In this document: piece after piece, positions 42,150 through 51,616 of the stretch
How positions within the stretch are numbered: the stretch's first letter is position 1
Layout: each line of letters starts with the position of its first letter
Origin: Alkalibacillus salilacus
Lineage (GTDB): Bacteria; Bacillota; Bacilli; Bacillales; Alkalibacillaceae
Direction of reading: 5' to 3'
DNA: 64,000 bases
Assembly (NCBI RefSeq): GCF_030812915.1
Contig: NZ_JAUSTQ010000004.1
Coordinates: forward strand, 124,001 to 188,000
Notes under the pieces: generated by a model
Database searches by the model: none
What the model was told of the DNA's origin: nothing
What the model saw: only the letters and a program-made list of their open reading frames with translations
Made by a program: the position numbers and the translations under genes

Positions 42150-43523
42150 TTAAGCTTCTGTGACTTGTTCGGGTTTTCTCTTAAATAGTGCAACTAATAA
42201 AGCTGTTACGATAGCACCAATTGCAATCGCTAATGCGTATAAGAAGACGTTCGTGACGGCATCGCCTATAAATAATACGAAGACTCCTCCGTGGTTCACA
42301 CGTAATAATACATCAAATGCCATCGTTAATGCACCTGCTGTGGCTGAACCAATAACAAATGCCGGAATAACACGGAATGGGTCAGCCGCCGCAAACGGGA
42401 TCGCACCTTCAGTAATGAATGATATCCCCATAACACCAGCTGCTTTACCGGCTTCACGTTGTTCACGGTTAAATTTATTTTTCACAAATATAGTTGCTAA
42501 CCAAACACCTAATGGTGGCGTCATACCTGCTGCCATCACTGCTGCCATTGGACCAAATAAGTCACTAGCAAGTAAACCTGAGGCAAAGGCATAAGCTGTT
42601 TTATTTACAGGACCACCCATGTCAACAGCCATCATTCCACCTAAGATGAGACCTAAGAGTATAGCATTAGCTCCAGACATTGATTCTAACCAATTTTCTA
42701 ATCCTGTCATCATCGCCGCTACAGGATCATTAATAAAATAAAATAACGATAGACCTGTGATTAAAGTAGCTAATAAAGGTATGATTAATACAGGCATGAG
42801 TCCTTCTAGGTTTTTCGGTACTTTCACATACTTCTTGATCGCAAGGGCGACATAACCTGCTAAGAAACCACCAATGATACCACCTAAGAAACCAGTTCCC
42901 ACTTCATCCGCAATCAAACCAGCAACTAAACCAGGGGCAAGACCAGGTTTATCTGAGATTGAATAAGCAATAAAACCAGCTAAAATTGGAACCATCATCG
43001 AGAACGCTAATCCACCGATTTCATTTAGGTAGAAAGGCAGCGTCCCTTCTTCTGGCGAATCTTCTACACCAAAGGCAAAAGACAATGCCATCAATAAACC
43101 ACCAGCTACAATCAATGGAATCATGAAGGAAACACCGTTCATTAAGTGTTTATAAAAACCTTTACCTTCACCTTTTTCTTGTTTACTGACTTGTGCGTCA
43201 TGTTCTTCAGTTGATTTCTCTTCCATGTTCACAGCGCGATCAATTAAGCCATCCGCATTTTTAATCGCTTCACTGACACCAACACGAATGATATTTTTCC
43301 CTGCAAAACGCTCTTCATCCACATGCGTGTCAACGGCTAAAATGACGGCATGAGCTTCGCGAATGTCTTCTGCTGTCAATTCGTTTTCAGCACCGACACT
43401 CCCTTGCGTTTCCACTTTCATCTCAATGTCTTTACCTTTTGCGGCTTGGTCCAATGCCTCGGCTGCCATGTAAGTATGGGCAATACCCGTTGGACAAGCT
43501 GTGACTGCTACTAACTTTGTCAT
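42150..43523 (-). CDS. fruA: fructose PTS EIIBC component
   Basis: A 457-residue two-domain transporter. EIIB (about residues 1-100) has the phospho-Cys in VTACPTGIAHTYMAAE. A charged linker follows, then EIIC (about 125-450) with about ten helices and motifs GGIIGGFLAGY, MAVDMGGPVNKTAYAF and FITEGAIPFAAADP. It imports fructose as fructose-1-phosphate. The start overlaps the fruK stop by 4 nt. Confidence 0.94.
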   Translation of the reverse strand: MTKLVAVTACPTGIAHTYMAAEALDQAAKGKDIEMKVETQGSVGAENELTAEDIREAHAVILAVDTHVDEERFAGKNIIRVGVSEAIKNADGLIDRAVNMEEKSTEEHDAQVSKQEKGEGKGFYKHLMNGVSFMIPLIVAGGLLMALSFAFGVEDSPEEGTLPFYLNEIGGLAFSMMVPILAGFIAYSISDKPGLAPGLVAGLIADEVGTGFLGGIIGGFLAGYVALAIKKYVKVPKNLEGLMPVLIIPLLATLITGLSLFYFINDPVAAMMTGLENWLESMSGANAILLGLILGGMMAVDMGGPVNKTAYAFASGLLASDLFGPMAAVMAAGMTPPLGVWLATIFVKNKFNREQREAGKAAGVMGISFITEGAIPFAAADPFRVIPAFVIGSATAGALTMAFDVLLRVNHGGVFVLFIGDAVTNVFLYALAIAIGAIVTALLVALFKRKPEQVTEA

Positions 43524-44488
43524 GTTTCTAACCTCCCCAAATCATTTAATCCTATTTTCTCAACAGAAACTGACTCGACATATGCTTCGATCTCCTCTAA
43601 GGTGCAAACCGTTGTCCCTGGTTTCGAAGCCGTAATCGTTCCTGCTGTTGTCGCCCACTTGGCTAGTGTTTCAAAATCATATCCTTGGTTAAGCGCATAC
43701 ACCATAGCACCTACCATTGAATCGCCCGCTCCAACTGTGCTCTGCGGTGTAATTGAAAACGGTTTTACTTGATAAGTTTCTGTTTGACTAACAAATAGTG
43801 CACCGTCTCCACCTAAAGAAACAACGACTATGTTGATGCCTGACTCAACTAATTCCTGACATGCTTTAATGATTGCTTCGCTCGAATCAAAACTAGTTTC
43901 AAATAATTCCTCTAACTCATGGATATTCGGTTTAATGACATGTGGCTTAGCTTTAATCCCTTCTTTTAGAGCGGGACCACTTGCATCTAAAACCGTTTTC
44001 ACACCATGTTCTCGTGCGAGGTTAATATAGCGATTATATTGATAATCATCTACACCATCTGGGGTGCTTCCGCTTAAAACTAAGTAGTTTGTATTAGTCA
44101 ATAGTTTAGTTAATTTTTGTTCGAATGCTTGTAAGTCATCCTCTAATACTTTAATACCTGGCTCATTAATTTCTGTCGTGACACCTTTAGATTCATCAAC
44201 GATTTTTAAATTGGTTCTGACATCTCCGGAAACTTGTTGGAAATCATAATCGATCGATAACTGATCCAACGCATTTTCAATCATGCGGCCAGTCGACCCG
44301 GCGCTGAAACCAGTTGTCTGTGTTTTTATATCTAGCTGTGTTAATACTTTAGCGACATTAATTCCTTTGCCACCTGGATCAGTCACAGGATCTGACTTCA
44401 AACGATTTAAACCACCAATTTCAAACTCGGGTAATGAGATCGTTTTATCCAGGGCGGGATTAAGTGTCACTGTCAGTGGTTTGGTCAT
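43520..44488 (-). CDS. fruK: 1-phosphofructokinase
   Basis: PfkB-family kinase turning fructose-1-phosphate into fructose-1,6-bisphosphate. The 322-residue protein has TLNPALDKTISL at the N-terminus, DPGGKGINVAKVL (about residues 37-49) and the ATP/anion-hole signature TVGAGDSMVGAMVY (about 248-261) with the catalytic Asp. GGAGG precedes the ATG, and the gene lies between fruR and fruA in one operon. Confidence 0.95.
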   Translation of the reverse strand: MTKPLTVTLNPALDKTISLPEFEIGGLNRLKSDPVTDPGGKGINVAKVLTQLDIKTQTTGFSAGSTGRMIENALDQLSIDYDFQQVSGDVRTNLKIVDESKGVTTEINEPGIKVLEDDLQAFEQKLTKLLTNTNYLVLSGSTPDGVDDYQYNRYINLAREHGVKTVLDASGPALKEGIKAKPHVIKPNIHELEELFETSFDSSEAIIKACQELVESGINIVVVSLGGDGALFVSQTETYQVKPFSITPQSTVGAGDSMVGAMVYALNQGYDFETLAKWATTAGTITASKPGTTVCTLEEIEAYVESVSVEKIGLNDLGRLET

Positions 44489-44491
44489 GAT

Positions 44492-45271
44492 TTAATCCTC
44501 CTGAAGCTTTACAATATCTAATTTGACACCTATCCGGTCTAATTCTGTTTGATACCAATCATCAACACGATCATCTGTAATTAAATGATGAATCTTACTA
44601 AGCTCAGCGAATTTCGCAAACGTTACTTTATCAAACTTACTATGGTCGGCTAACACGATGGCATCCGATGCTTGTTGAACCATCAATTGCTTAGTTGAGG
44701 CTTCGATTAAGTTCGGTGTCGTGAGCCCATCTTCCAAATCAATACCATTCGTTCCGATAAACGCTTTATCAACATGCAAAATGGATAAAGTTTGATCAGT
44801 GATTGGTCCGACTAATGCTTGCGTTTCATGACGCAAACGACCACCTGGAACGATTACTTCAAATTGGGGTGAATCTTTTAACAGCTCAGCATGGACAACC
44901 GAATTCGTAACAACTGTTAAGGATTGAAACTGTTTTATTTCATAAACTAACGGAAGTGTTGTCGTTCCTGCATCGATTAAGATGGTGTCACCTTCTTGGA
45001 TATACGATGCTGCGCGTTTGGCAATGGCTTGCTTTTCTGCCAGAAACCGATCAGATTTTTCTGTAACAGTCGGTTCGAAATTGACACTTTCAAGCGCAAT
45101 GGCGCCTCCATGCGTTCGTTTGATCCCATGATCTAGTTCTAATTCCTTTAAATCACGACGGATTGTCGATTCTGACACATTGAATGCATCACATAATTGT
45201 AGAACTGAAGCACGTTGATGTTTTTCGATATAGTTTTGGATTAGCTGTTTCCGCTCTTCACCATAAAGCAA
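44492..45271 (-). CDS. fruR: DeoR-family fructose operon repressor
   Basis: A 259-residue repressor. Helix-turn-helix SVLQLCDAFNVSESTIRRDL (about residues 22-41) and a sugar-phosphate-binding DeoRC domain (GDTILIDAGTTT at about 95, then ADHSKFDK). A TTG start at 45271 is chosen because AGAGGTG is 8 nt upstream and the resulting MLYGEERKQLI matches FruR-type starts. First gene of the operon; the operator repeats lie just upstream. Confidence 0.9.
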   Translation of the reverse strand: MLYGEERKQLIQNYIEKHQRASVLQLCDAFNVSESTIRRDLKELELDHGIKRTHGGAIALESVNFEPTVTEKSDRFLAEKQAIAKRAASYIQEGDTILIDAGTTTLPLVYEIKQFQSLTVVTNSVVHAELLKDSPQFEVIVPGGRLRHETQALVGPITDQTLSILHVDKAFIGTNGIDLEDGLTTPNLIEASTKQLMVQQASDAIVLADHSKFDKVTFAKFAELSKIHHLITDDRVDDWYQTELDRIGVKLDIVKLQED

Positions 45272-45300
45272 ATAAACAACACCTCTCTTAATCACTGATA

Positions 45301-45371
45301 TGATCACTTTTGATTGTTTATGATTGTATTTGACTGATTTTGATTATAATAGATGATGTAAGCGGTGTCAA
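45301..45371 (-). promoter_or_regulatory. Consensus promoter of the fru operon with phased operator repeats
   Basis: On the minus strand TTGACA (45371-45366), 17-bp spacer, TATAAT (45348-45343): a perfect consensus. Overlapping the -10 and running downstream are five contiguous 10-bp units on the plus strand: TGATCACTTT, TGATTGTTTA, TGATTGTATT, TGACTGATTT, TGATTATAAT (45301-45350). This fits a DeoR-type repressor bound on one helical face. Confidence 0.82.
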
Positions 45372-45386
45372 AGATTTTGTTGAAAG

Positions 45387-45416
45387 TTGACTCCCAACAC
45401 TTCATCCATTTATGAT
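45387..45416 (+). promoter_or_regulatory. Promoter of ptsI
   Basis: TTGACT (45387-45392), 18-bp spacer, TATGAT (45411-45416). It points away from the fru promoter; the start would lie about 20 nt before the ATG. Its -35 is 16 bp outside the fru -35, so the two may be co-controlled. Confidence 0.65.
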
Positions 45417-45443
45417 AAAATTCACTCAAGGAGTTGATTGATT

Positions 45444-47159
45444 ATGACTGAAATAAAAGGTATCGGAGCCTCGAACGGCGTTCAAATAGGAAAAGCCTTT
45501 GTACTTCAAGACCCTAAATTAACGATTAATGAAGATAAAGCGAGCGACGTTCAACAGGAAAAGGATCGACTTAATGATGCTGTTGAACAAGCTAAGCTTG
45601 ATTTAGAACGAATCCAAAAGCATGTCGAACAAGAGATGGGCGAAAATCACGCGAAAATCTTTGGTGCTCATTTGCTCGTTTTACAAGACCCTGAGCTATT
45701 GAATGCGGTCAATACAAAGATTGAGTCCGAACAAGTTCATGCCGACAAGGCTTTAAATGATACAGCGAACCAATTTATTTCCATGTTCGAAAGCATGGAC
45801 AACGATTATATGAAAGAACGCGCAGCTGATATCCGCGATGTCTCCAAACGTGTGATTTCGTACTTATTAGGCGAACCTTTAGTCACAACAAGTGATATCA
45901 CAGAAGAAGTAATTCTAGTTGCGCATGATTTACTTCCTTCTGATACGGCTCAGCTAAACCGAAAATATGTTAAAGGAATCGTGACGGATATCGGTGGACG
46001 AACGTCACATTCAGCTATCATGTCCCGTTCGATGGGCATTCCGGCTGTTGTTGGTACCTCGGAAGTCACAAATTCAGTGGATGCTGGTATGACAGTCATT
46101 ATTGACGGTCAAACAGGTGATGTCATCATAAACCCGAGTGATGATCAACTCAATTCATATCAAGCAAAGCAACAAAAAGAACAAGAAGAAGCTGAGCAGT
46201 TGAAGAAATTAATCGGTCAGCCCGCTAACACAACAGACAACCATACTGTCGAATTAGTTGCGAACATTGGCTCGCCGAAAGACTTAGAAACCGTCATTGA
46301 GAATGATGGCGAAGGAATCGGATTGTTTAGAACTGAATTCTTATACATGGACCGTGACAGCCTGCCGACAGAAGAAGAACAGTTCCAAGCTTATCAACAA
46401 GTCCTGTCCACAATGGCCAATAAACCTGTCGTGATTCGTACTTTAGACGTTGGTGGCGACAAAGACTTACCTTATTTAGACTTACCAGAGGAACTAAATC
46501 CATTCTTAGGCTTTCGTGCATTGCGTCTATGTCTAGAAAGAGATGATTTGTTCCGTGTCCAATTGCGCGCTTTATTACGTGCTAGTGTGTACGGCAATCT
46601 CAAAATCATGTTCCCGATGGTAGCTACATTAGAAGAATTCCGTCAGGCGAAAGCCATTCTTGAAGAAGAAAAACAAAGTTTAATTCAAGCAGGTCATGAT
46701 ATCAGTGATGATATTGAGGTTGGTATTATGGTTGAGATTCCGTCCACTGCCGCCTTAGCTGATCAATTCGCCAAAGAAGTCGATTTCTTCAGTATCGGTA
46801 CGAATGATTTGATTCAGTATACGATGGCTGCTGATCGCATGAATGAACATGTAAGTCACCTCTATCAGCCATACCATCCTGCAGTCCTTCGCTTAATTAA
46901 GCAAGTCATTGATGCTTCGCATGCAGAAGGCAAATGGACAGGCATGTGCGGAGAAATGGCTGGCGATGAAGTTGCCATTCCGATTTTACTCGGTCTAGGC
47001 TTAGACGAATTTAGTATGAGTGCTTCAGCTGTTCTGCCAGCGCGAAAGCAAATTCAAAACTTAAGCTATAGCACATTACAGGAAGCAACAACTGAAATCC
47101 TATCACAATCAACCAACGCTGATGTTAAAGCGTATGTAGAAAAGCATTTCTTAAACTAA
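45444..47159 (+). CDS. ptsI: PTS enzyme I
   Basis: Phosphoenolpyruvate-protein phosphotransferase, 571 residues. The phosphohistidine is in [13 protein letters not shown] (about residue 189), the PEP-binding region includes [11 protein letters not shown], the catalytic Cys lies in GMCGEMAGD (about 501), and [13 protein letters not shown] is present. ATG 45444 is 10 nt from AAGGAG; TTG 45438 is the alternative. Divergent from the fructose operon, with no ptsH beside it. Confidence 0.96.
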   Translation: MTEIKGIGASNGVQIGKAFVLQDPKLTINEDKASDVQQEKDRLNDAVEQAKLDLERIQKHVEQEMGENHAKIFGAHLLVLQDPELLNAVNTKIESEQVHADKALNDTANQFISMFESMDNDYMKERAADIRDVSKRVISYLLGEPLVTTSDITEEVILVAHDLLPSDTAQLNRKYVKGIVTDIGGRTSHSAIMSRSMGIPAVVGTSEVTNSVDAGMTVIIDGQTGDVIINPSDDQLNSYQAKQQKEQEEAEQLKKLIGQPANTTDNHTVELVANIGSPKDLETVIENDGEGIGLFRTEFLYMDRDSLPTEEEQFQAYQQVLSTMANKPVVIRTLDVGGDKDLPYLDLPEELNPFLGFRALRLCLERDDLFRVQLRALLRASVYGNLKIMFPMVATLEEFRQAKAILEEEKQSLIQAGHDISDDIEVGIMVEIPSTAALADQFAKEVDFFSIGTNDLIQYTMAADRMNEHVSHLYQPYHPAVLRLIKQVIDASHAEGKWTGMCGEMAGDEVAIPILLGLGLDEFSMSASAVLPARKQIQNLSYSTLQEATTEILSQSTNADVKAYVEKHFLN

Positions 47160-47196
47160 AAAATCAGGCGCCCATTAAATGGGCGCCTGATTTTTA
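47160..47196. terminator. Bidirectional terminator between ptsI and the MFS gene
   Basis: AAAATCAGGCGCCCA and TGGGCGCCTGATTTT arms with a 5-nt loop; A and T runs on both sides. Confidence 0.95.
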
Positions 47197-48612
47197 TTAT
47201 GAAGCTAAATCTTGATTTTCTTTTCGACTGATTCTTGTCATATAGAATGCTAACACTAATCCAAGTAGTGAGAATAGACCAGCTAAGAAGAATGAGGCAT
47301 TCACTCCTTGAAGCTCTCCCTGAATACCGCCATTCGGATCAGCTAACGTGACCATTACCGTCACCATCAATGCCGTACTAATCGCGCCTGACATTTGTCT
47401 AAATGTATTATTCATCGCTGAACCGTGTGCAATTAAATGCTCTGGCAAGACGTTTAAACCAGCTGTCGTCACTGGCATCATCACCATCGCAATACCAAAC
47501 ATTCGAACTGCATTAACTGTAACTAAGTACAGGTAAGTCGTTTCTGGCGTTAAAATAGAGAACATGAATGTTGTTACCGTCATTAGTGTTAAACCGACAT
47601 ACAACAACCATTTAGGTCCGAATTTATCAAATAGTCGACCCGTAATAGGATTCATCATCCCCATTAAAACAGCACCAGGCATCAGCATAAACCCTGCTTC
47701 AATCGGTGAGTAACCTAACGTATTTTGCATCATAAGTGGTAATACAATCGCCCCGCCGATCATAGCAAAGAAAGCAGTCATACCAATCACCGTTGCAATC
47801 GTAAAGATTTTATATTGAAAGATCCGAAACTCTAATATAGGTTGTTTTAATTTCAGTTGTCTTAAAATGAAAATCGCTAAGGTAATCGCTCCGATAACCA
47901 TGGAAATATAAACGTCAGGTGAGCCCCAACCTTCATTTCCGGCAACACTAAAGCCATATAATAGACCACCAAAACCAAGCGTAGATAAGATAATGGATAA
48001 CACATCGATTTTTGGAAAATCTCGTTTTGTTACATTCTTCAAAATAAAGAACGCTACAATAATATCAATAATTGCAATCGGTAAGACAACCCAGAATAGA
48101 CTACGCCAGATAAATTGTTCTACTAACCAACCTGATAATGTCGGACCAATTGCTGGTGCAAAAGCTATTACCAGTCCAAATAGGCCCATGATTTGTCCGC
48201 GTTTTTCGATTGGGAATATTAAGAAGATAATCGTCTGCATGAGTGGCAAAATAATTCCTGCACCAGCAGCTTGTAAAATACGTCCACCTAATAAGAACCC
48301 AAAGGTTGGCGCAATAGCACACAATAAAGTCCCGACGGCAAAGGAACCAATTGCTGTTAAAAACAATGCCCTTGTCGTAAATCGGCCAATTAGAAAGGCC
48401 GTCACAGGGATCATAACCCCGTTCACTAACATAAATATTGATTGTAACCACTGTGCGGTAGATTCATCAATTTGTAAGTCCCGCATAATATGTGGAAGTG
48501 CTGTACCGAGTAATGTTTGGTTTAATATCGCAACAAACGCGCCTGAAATTAAAACCAACATTAAGGGTGCACGTTTAATATCATCTTTTTCTTGTTGGTC
48601 TCCTAGTGACAT
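47197..48612 (-). CDS. DHA2-family MFS multidrug exporter
   Basis: A 471-residue MFS transporter with 14 predicted helices, as in EmrB/LmrB proteins. The motif-A loop is FLIGRFTTRALF (about residues 72-83), motif C is LVIAFAPAIGPTLSGWLVE (about 147), and ITGRLFDKFGPKWLL marks the second half. Probably exports drugs or lipophilic compounds by proton exchange. AAGGAAT precedes the ATG. A dyad lies in its promoter region. Confidence 0.92.
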   Translation of the reverse strand: MSLGDQQEKDDIKRAPLMLVLISGAFVAILNQTLLGTALPHIMRDLQIDESTAQWLQSIFMLVNGVMIPVTAFLIGRFTTRALFLTAIGSFAVGTLLCAIAPTFGFLLGGRILQAAGAGIILPLMQTIIFLIFPIEKRGQIMGLFGLVIAFAPAIGPTLSGWLVEQFIWRSLFWVVLPIAIIDIIVAFFILKNVTKRDFPKIDVLSIILSTLGFGGLLYGFSVAGNEGWGSPDVYISMVIGAITLAIFILRQLKLKQPILEFRIFQYKIFTIATVIGMTAFFAMIGGAIVLPLMMQNTLGYSPIEAGFMLMPGAVLMGMMNPITGRLFDKFGPKWLLYVGLTLMTVTTFMFSILTPETTYLYLVTVNAVRMFGIAMVMMPVTTAGLNVLPEHLIAHGSAMNNTFRQMSGAISTALMVTVMVTLADPNGGIQGELQGVNASFFLAGLFSLLGLVLAFYMTRISRKENQDLAS

Positions 48613-48666
48613 TATTATTCCTTCTTTCTATAAATTAATCACCAACAATTAATCATAGCAAAAATA

Positions 48667-48681
48667 TTTCGTTTTACGAAA
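48667..48681 (-). promoter_or_regulatory. Dyad TTTCGT-N3-ACGAAA upstream of the MFS gene
   Basis: A perfect 6-bp dyad near the -35 of a minus-strand extended -10 (TGC-TATGAT, about 48655-48647). Possible repressor site; no regulator gene is adjacent. Confidence 0.35.
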
Positions 48682-48710
48682 GGTTTTGCTTAAAAAATTT
48701 ATATAAAAAT

Positions 48711-48742
48711 AAAACATCGCTTCAACTCACCAAGCGATGTTT
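48711..48742 (-). terminator. Terminator overlapping the end of a small membrane protein gene
   Basis: On the minus strand AAACATCGCTT, 9-nt loop, AAGCGATGTTT, then TATTTTTAT. Confidence 0.85.
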
Positions 48743-48880
48743 CACTTCAGGGCTATTATGCTGGGCTTCATCAATCAAATCCTTTTCATCAAAATAAGAG
48801 AACATAAAATAAATAACGAAAGCCATAATGATGACTACAGCAATCATAATCCCAACAATTGTTTTTCCTTTAATGTTCAT
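48722..48880 (-). CDS. 52-residue single-helix membrane protein
   Basis: Short open frame with an ideal AAGGAGG 7 nt before the ATG and a terminator overlapping its stop. The product has an N-terminal positive patch, one helix (about residues 8-30) and an acidic C-terminal tail (FDEKDLIDEAQ). It starts 26 nt after the methyltransferase gene on the same strand and is likely co-transcribed. No homolog recognised. Confidence 0.65.
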   Translation of the reverse strand: MNIKGKTIVGIMIAVVIIMAFVIYFMFSYFDEKDLIDEAQHNSPEVKHRLVS

Positions 48881-48906
48881 TCAATTGCCTCCTTACGACG
48901 TTCATG

Positions 48907-49659
48907 TTACTTCACCGCTTCAAAAGTGATCGTGTTCGTTTCTCCATTAATTGGTGCTTCCTCTTTATAGTCTGCTGTTAATGATATATTAATAAACCCA
49001 GCTTGTGCTAACATAAGTCTAAGCTCTTCAATTCCAAACCACTTAAACGACACGCGTTCTAATTCCGCTTCAACAAATTGCCCACGATGCCACCGTTCAT
49101 ATTTATGATGTGACTTGATAAGCTGATCAACCCAACTCACATCAACTATTTTATCTTCTAATGTGATCACATCACCATCAAAAGATTCCCATTCATGTGT
49201 TTTAACATGTCCAACTTCAGTTGTCCTCGGAAATGTTACATCAAATATCAAGCGACCATCAACTTGTAAATGATCATAAAAACGAGTTAAAGTTTCCATC
49301 AATTGATCCCACTCACTCAACGTATGAATGGAACCAGCAGGCAATATAATAGCATCATAGGTCGCATCAATTGAAAGAGTATGCGTCTCACCTTGAAACA
49401 AGCGTGTAGGAAGACCCCTTGCTTCAAGATGATCTTTACATAAATCTAACCAATCCGTCGAAACATCCATCCCTTCAACGTTCAGACCTGACTCAATTAA
49501 CGGAATCATCACACGACCCGTCCCGACAGCAGGCATTAACACTTTCCCTTGAACACCTTCTAAACGATTACGATAGAATTCAAGATCGCCAAATGAGTCT
49601 CCTATAGGATGAGTTAAATCATCAACTTCTGTTGCCATTGAATTATAAAATCCATACAT
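48907..49659 (-). CDS. class I SAM-dependent methyltransferase
   Basis: A 250-residue methyltransferase. The SAM loop is VLMPAVGTGRVMIPL (about residues 40-54), the acidic ribose contact is VEGMDVS, motif IV region AIILPAGSIHTL and a C-terminal beta sheet with FKWFGIEELRLML. Small-molecule methyltransferase type; substrate unknown. The start has only a modest ribosome site. Confidence 0.85.
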   Translation of the reverse strand: MYGFYNSMATEVDDLTHPIGDSFGDLEFYRNRLEGVQGKVLMPAVGTGRVMIPLIESGLNVEGMDVSTDWLDLCKDHLEARGLPTRLFQGETHTLSIDATYDAIILPAGSIHTLSEWDQLMETLTRFYDHLQVDGRLIFDVTFPRTTEVGHVKTHEWESFDGDVITLEDKIVDVSWVDQLIKSHHKYERWHRGQFVEAELERVSFKWFGIEELRLMLAQAGFINISLTADYKEEAPINGETNTITFEAVK

Positions 49660-49721
49660 AAACTAACGCGCACCTTTTATCATTTTATAGCAAGAGATCC
49701 CTAAACAGATCTTTTCGTTTA

Positions 49722-49994
49722 TTACATAAATAAAATAACTAAAACAGTAACGAGTGGTACTACCAAAGCGACAATATTACAAAATAAGCCTGCTTTTGCT
49801 AAACCTATTCCTGGAGTCTTTTGTTTACGAATCATACCAATCGCAAATACACCAAATAATATCCCTACAACCGAAACAGCCATCCCCATAATAGTCCAAA
49901 CTAGCATACTCACTAATGAGACAACACCTATGACAAGTGAGGCAATAGCCAGACCACTATGTGAAGCTTGCTGTTGACCTTCCGTAGAATCCAT
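49722..49994 (-). CDS. DUF4190-like membrane protein
   Basis: A 90-residue protein with a short polar N-terminus and two helices (about residues 16-48 and 62-88). The segment LAIASLVIGVVSLVS and the glycine-rich turn GILFGVFAIGMIRKQK match the DUF4190 pattern. ATG 49994 follows GGGGTGA. Function unknown. Confidence 0.75.
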   Translation of the reverse strand: MDSTEGQQQASHSGLAIASLVIGVVSLVSMLVWTIMGMAVSVVGILFGVFAIGMIRKQKTPGIGLAKAGLFCNIVALVVPLVTVLVILFM

Positions 49995-50120
49995 AGTTTC
50001 ACCCCGAATTTTTATTACTAAGTAGCTTAACTTTAACATAAAATGGTCTTTCTAAAATAGTGACCCATTTTCAATCATATTATAGAGCAACACCTCTTAT
50101 ATTAGGAAGGTGATTAGGCC

Positions 50121-50390
50121 TTGAACTTTTCTCATTATATATTATTAACGCTGATTGTTATCGGGTTAACTGCTCTTCTCCGTATCATCCAATTACGTAG
50201 TTATACAAGATTGCATTTATTTTTCAGTTTTTTCTTACCGTTATTAGTAATAGGTGGATTATTTTGGCTAGTCGGGAGCAGTAACAACCTTGCATCCTCA
50301 TTATTTTATGGCATTGGCAAACCGATGACTATTTTAAGCATCATCGGATTAATTGCTGGATACAGTTGGTTGTATGCCATCAAACGATAA
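50121..50390 (+). CDS. small three-TM membrane protein, unknown function
   Basis: An 89-residue hydrophobic protein with three helices (about residues 5-22, 32-50 and 66-84) and basic ends. A TTG start is used, with GGAAGGTGATT upstream. It is followed by its own terminator, which supports it as a real gene. No family recognised. Confidence 0.6.
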   Translation: MNFSHYILLTLIVIGLTALLRIIQLRSYTRLHLFFSFFLPLLVIGGLFWLVGSSNNLASSLFYGIGKPMTILSIIGLIAGYSWLYAIKR

Positions 50391-50393
50391 TAA

Positions 50394-50421
50394 AAGCTAC
50401 CCACATAAGTGAGTAGCTTCT
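50394..50421. terminator. Terminator after the three-TM protein gene
   Basis: AAGCTAC-c-CAC, loop ATAA, GTG-a-GTAGCTT, then a T-rich stretch. Could also serve the convergent YczE-like gene. Confidence 0.8.
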
Positions 50422-50436
50422 ATTTCAAAGTTGTAT

Positions 50437-51066
50437 TTAGGTTGATGGATTCCAACGATTTACAAGTAACGCTTTGACTTTGGCTGTGCGCTTAAAGAAA
50501 AACTGGACAAGCGGACCAATGCCAAACGCGACGATTACTGTTCCAATTCCGATAGGACCACCAATTAAGAATGCGATAATCATAATCAAAATTTCTAATC
50601 CTGATTTAGAAACAGCTAAGCTCAACCCTGTGCGATAATGGACAGCCATCATTAAGTTATCGATCGGATTACGGGCAAAATCCAACTGTAAATACATCCC
50701 AATGCCAGCACCCATTCCTAAAACACCTAAACCAAGTAATCCAATGCGAGCTGCCATTTCGGTGACCATCACGCCATCAAATACGACAAGCAACCAGAAG
50801 TCGATAAATAAACCGATTAGGAAAATGGTGATGACGGCTGAATAATCGAATTTACTTTGTAATAAATACTTATTAATGATAATGAGTACAATACCAACAA
50901 GGAAAATCCATGTTCCAACTGTCATCCCAAATATATTCGACAAACCAACGAACAGCGCATCCCAAGCACCAACACCTAGATCTGATAAAATTAACATTGT
51001 AATTCCAAACGATAGGGTTAACATCCCAAAAACGTAAAACATAATGGAATACATTAAATCTTTCAT
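50437..51066 (-). CDS. YczE/YitT-like membrane protein
   Basis: A 209-residue protein with five or six helices. The N-terminal part FGITMLILSDLGVGAWDALF and the later LDFARNPIDNLMMAVHYRTG and GGPIGIGTVIVAFGIGPLVQ match YczE-family proteins. Role unknown, though B. subtilis YczE affects surfactin production. ATG 51066 is favoured over 51081 by GGGTG placed 8 nt upstream. Confidence 0.8.
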   Translation of the reverse strand: MKDLMYSIMFYVFGMLTLSFGITMLILSDLGVGAWDALFVGLSNIFGMTVGTWIFLVGIVLIIINKYLLQSKFDYSAVITIFLIGLFIDFWLLVVFDGVMVTEMAARIGLLGLGVLGMGAGIGMYLQLDFARNPIDNLMMAVHYRTGLSLAVSKSGLEILIMIIAFLIGGPIGIGTVIVAFGIGPLVQFFFKRTAKVKALLVNRWNPST

Positions 51067-51161
51067 TATATAAACACCCATTCTATTTCAAATCAATTCA
51101 ACTTAAATATAATACCACGCATTCACACTCGAATACAATATTAATGGTTATATGGTTTGAT

Positions 51162-51458
51162 TTACATAATGACAGAATCTAGTGGTAGTATGATATTGGT
51201 TATAATCAGTGAAAAAACGGTGTAACCGAGTACACCTAGACTCGTTACCAATAAACTGATAATAAGATATAACTCTTTCTCATCACCAATATGACGTTCC
51301 CATAATTTCCATTCAACGATTCCATATATTAAACCAATGAAGCTGAGGACTCCCCAAACCCAATGAGGATCAAAGCCTATTAAATAGATTATATAAATCA
51401 CGATCAAGCCTATCATAGCCGATAGACGTATTTTATTCCAGGGAATTGTTGATTCCAT
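51162..51458 (-). CDS. small membrane protein, unknown function
   Basis: A 98-residue protein with three helices (about residues 12-28, 33-47 and 65-90). AAGGAGTG precedes ATG 51458. No family recognised; it is transcribed alone in the same direction as its neighbour. Confidence 0.6.
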   Translation of the reverse strand: MESTIPWNKIRLSAMIGLIVIYIIYLIGFDPHWVWGVLSFIGLIYGIVEWKLWERHIGDEKELYLIISLLVTSLGVLGYTVFSLIITNIILPLDSVIM

Positions 51459-51616
51459 GATGTCACTCCTTACTTTTACAACTACATTAACCATACCCGT
51501 TCAAAGCCTATCTTATGTTATTTTGTTGAAAAAAATAAGTGCGTTAAGACCTAAGCTAGCCACAAAAATTTGATATGATAGAATGACTATAGGTTGATGA
51601 AAGGAGACTTTTAACC

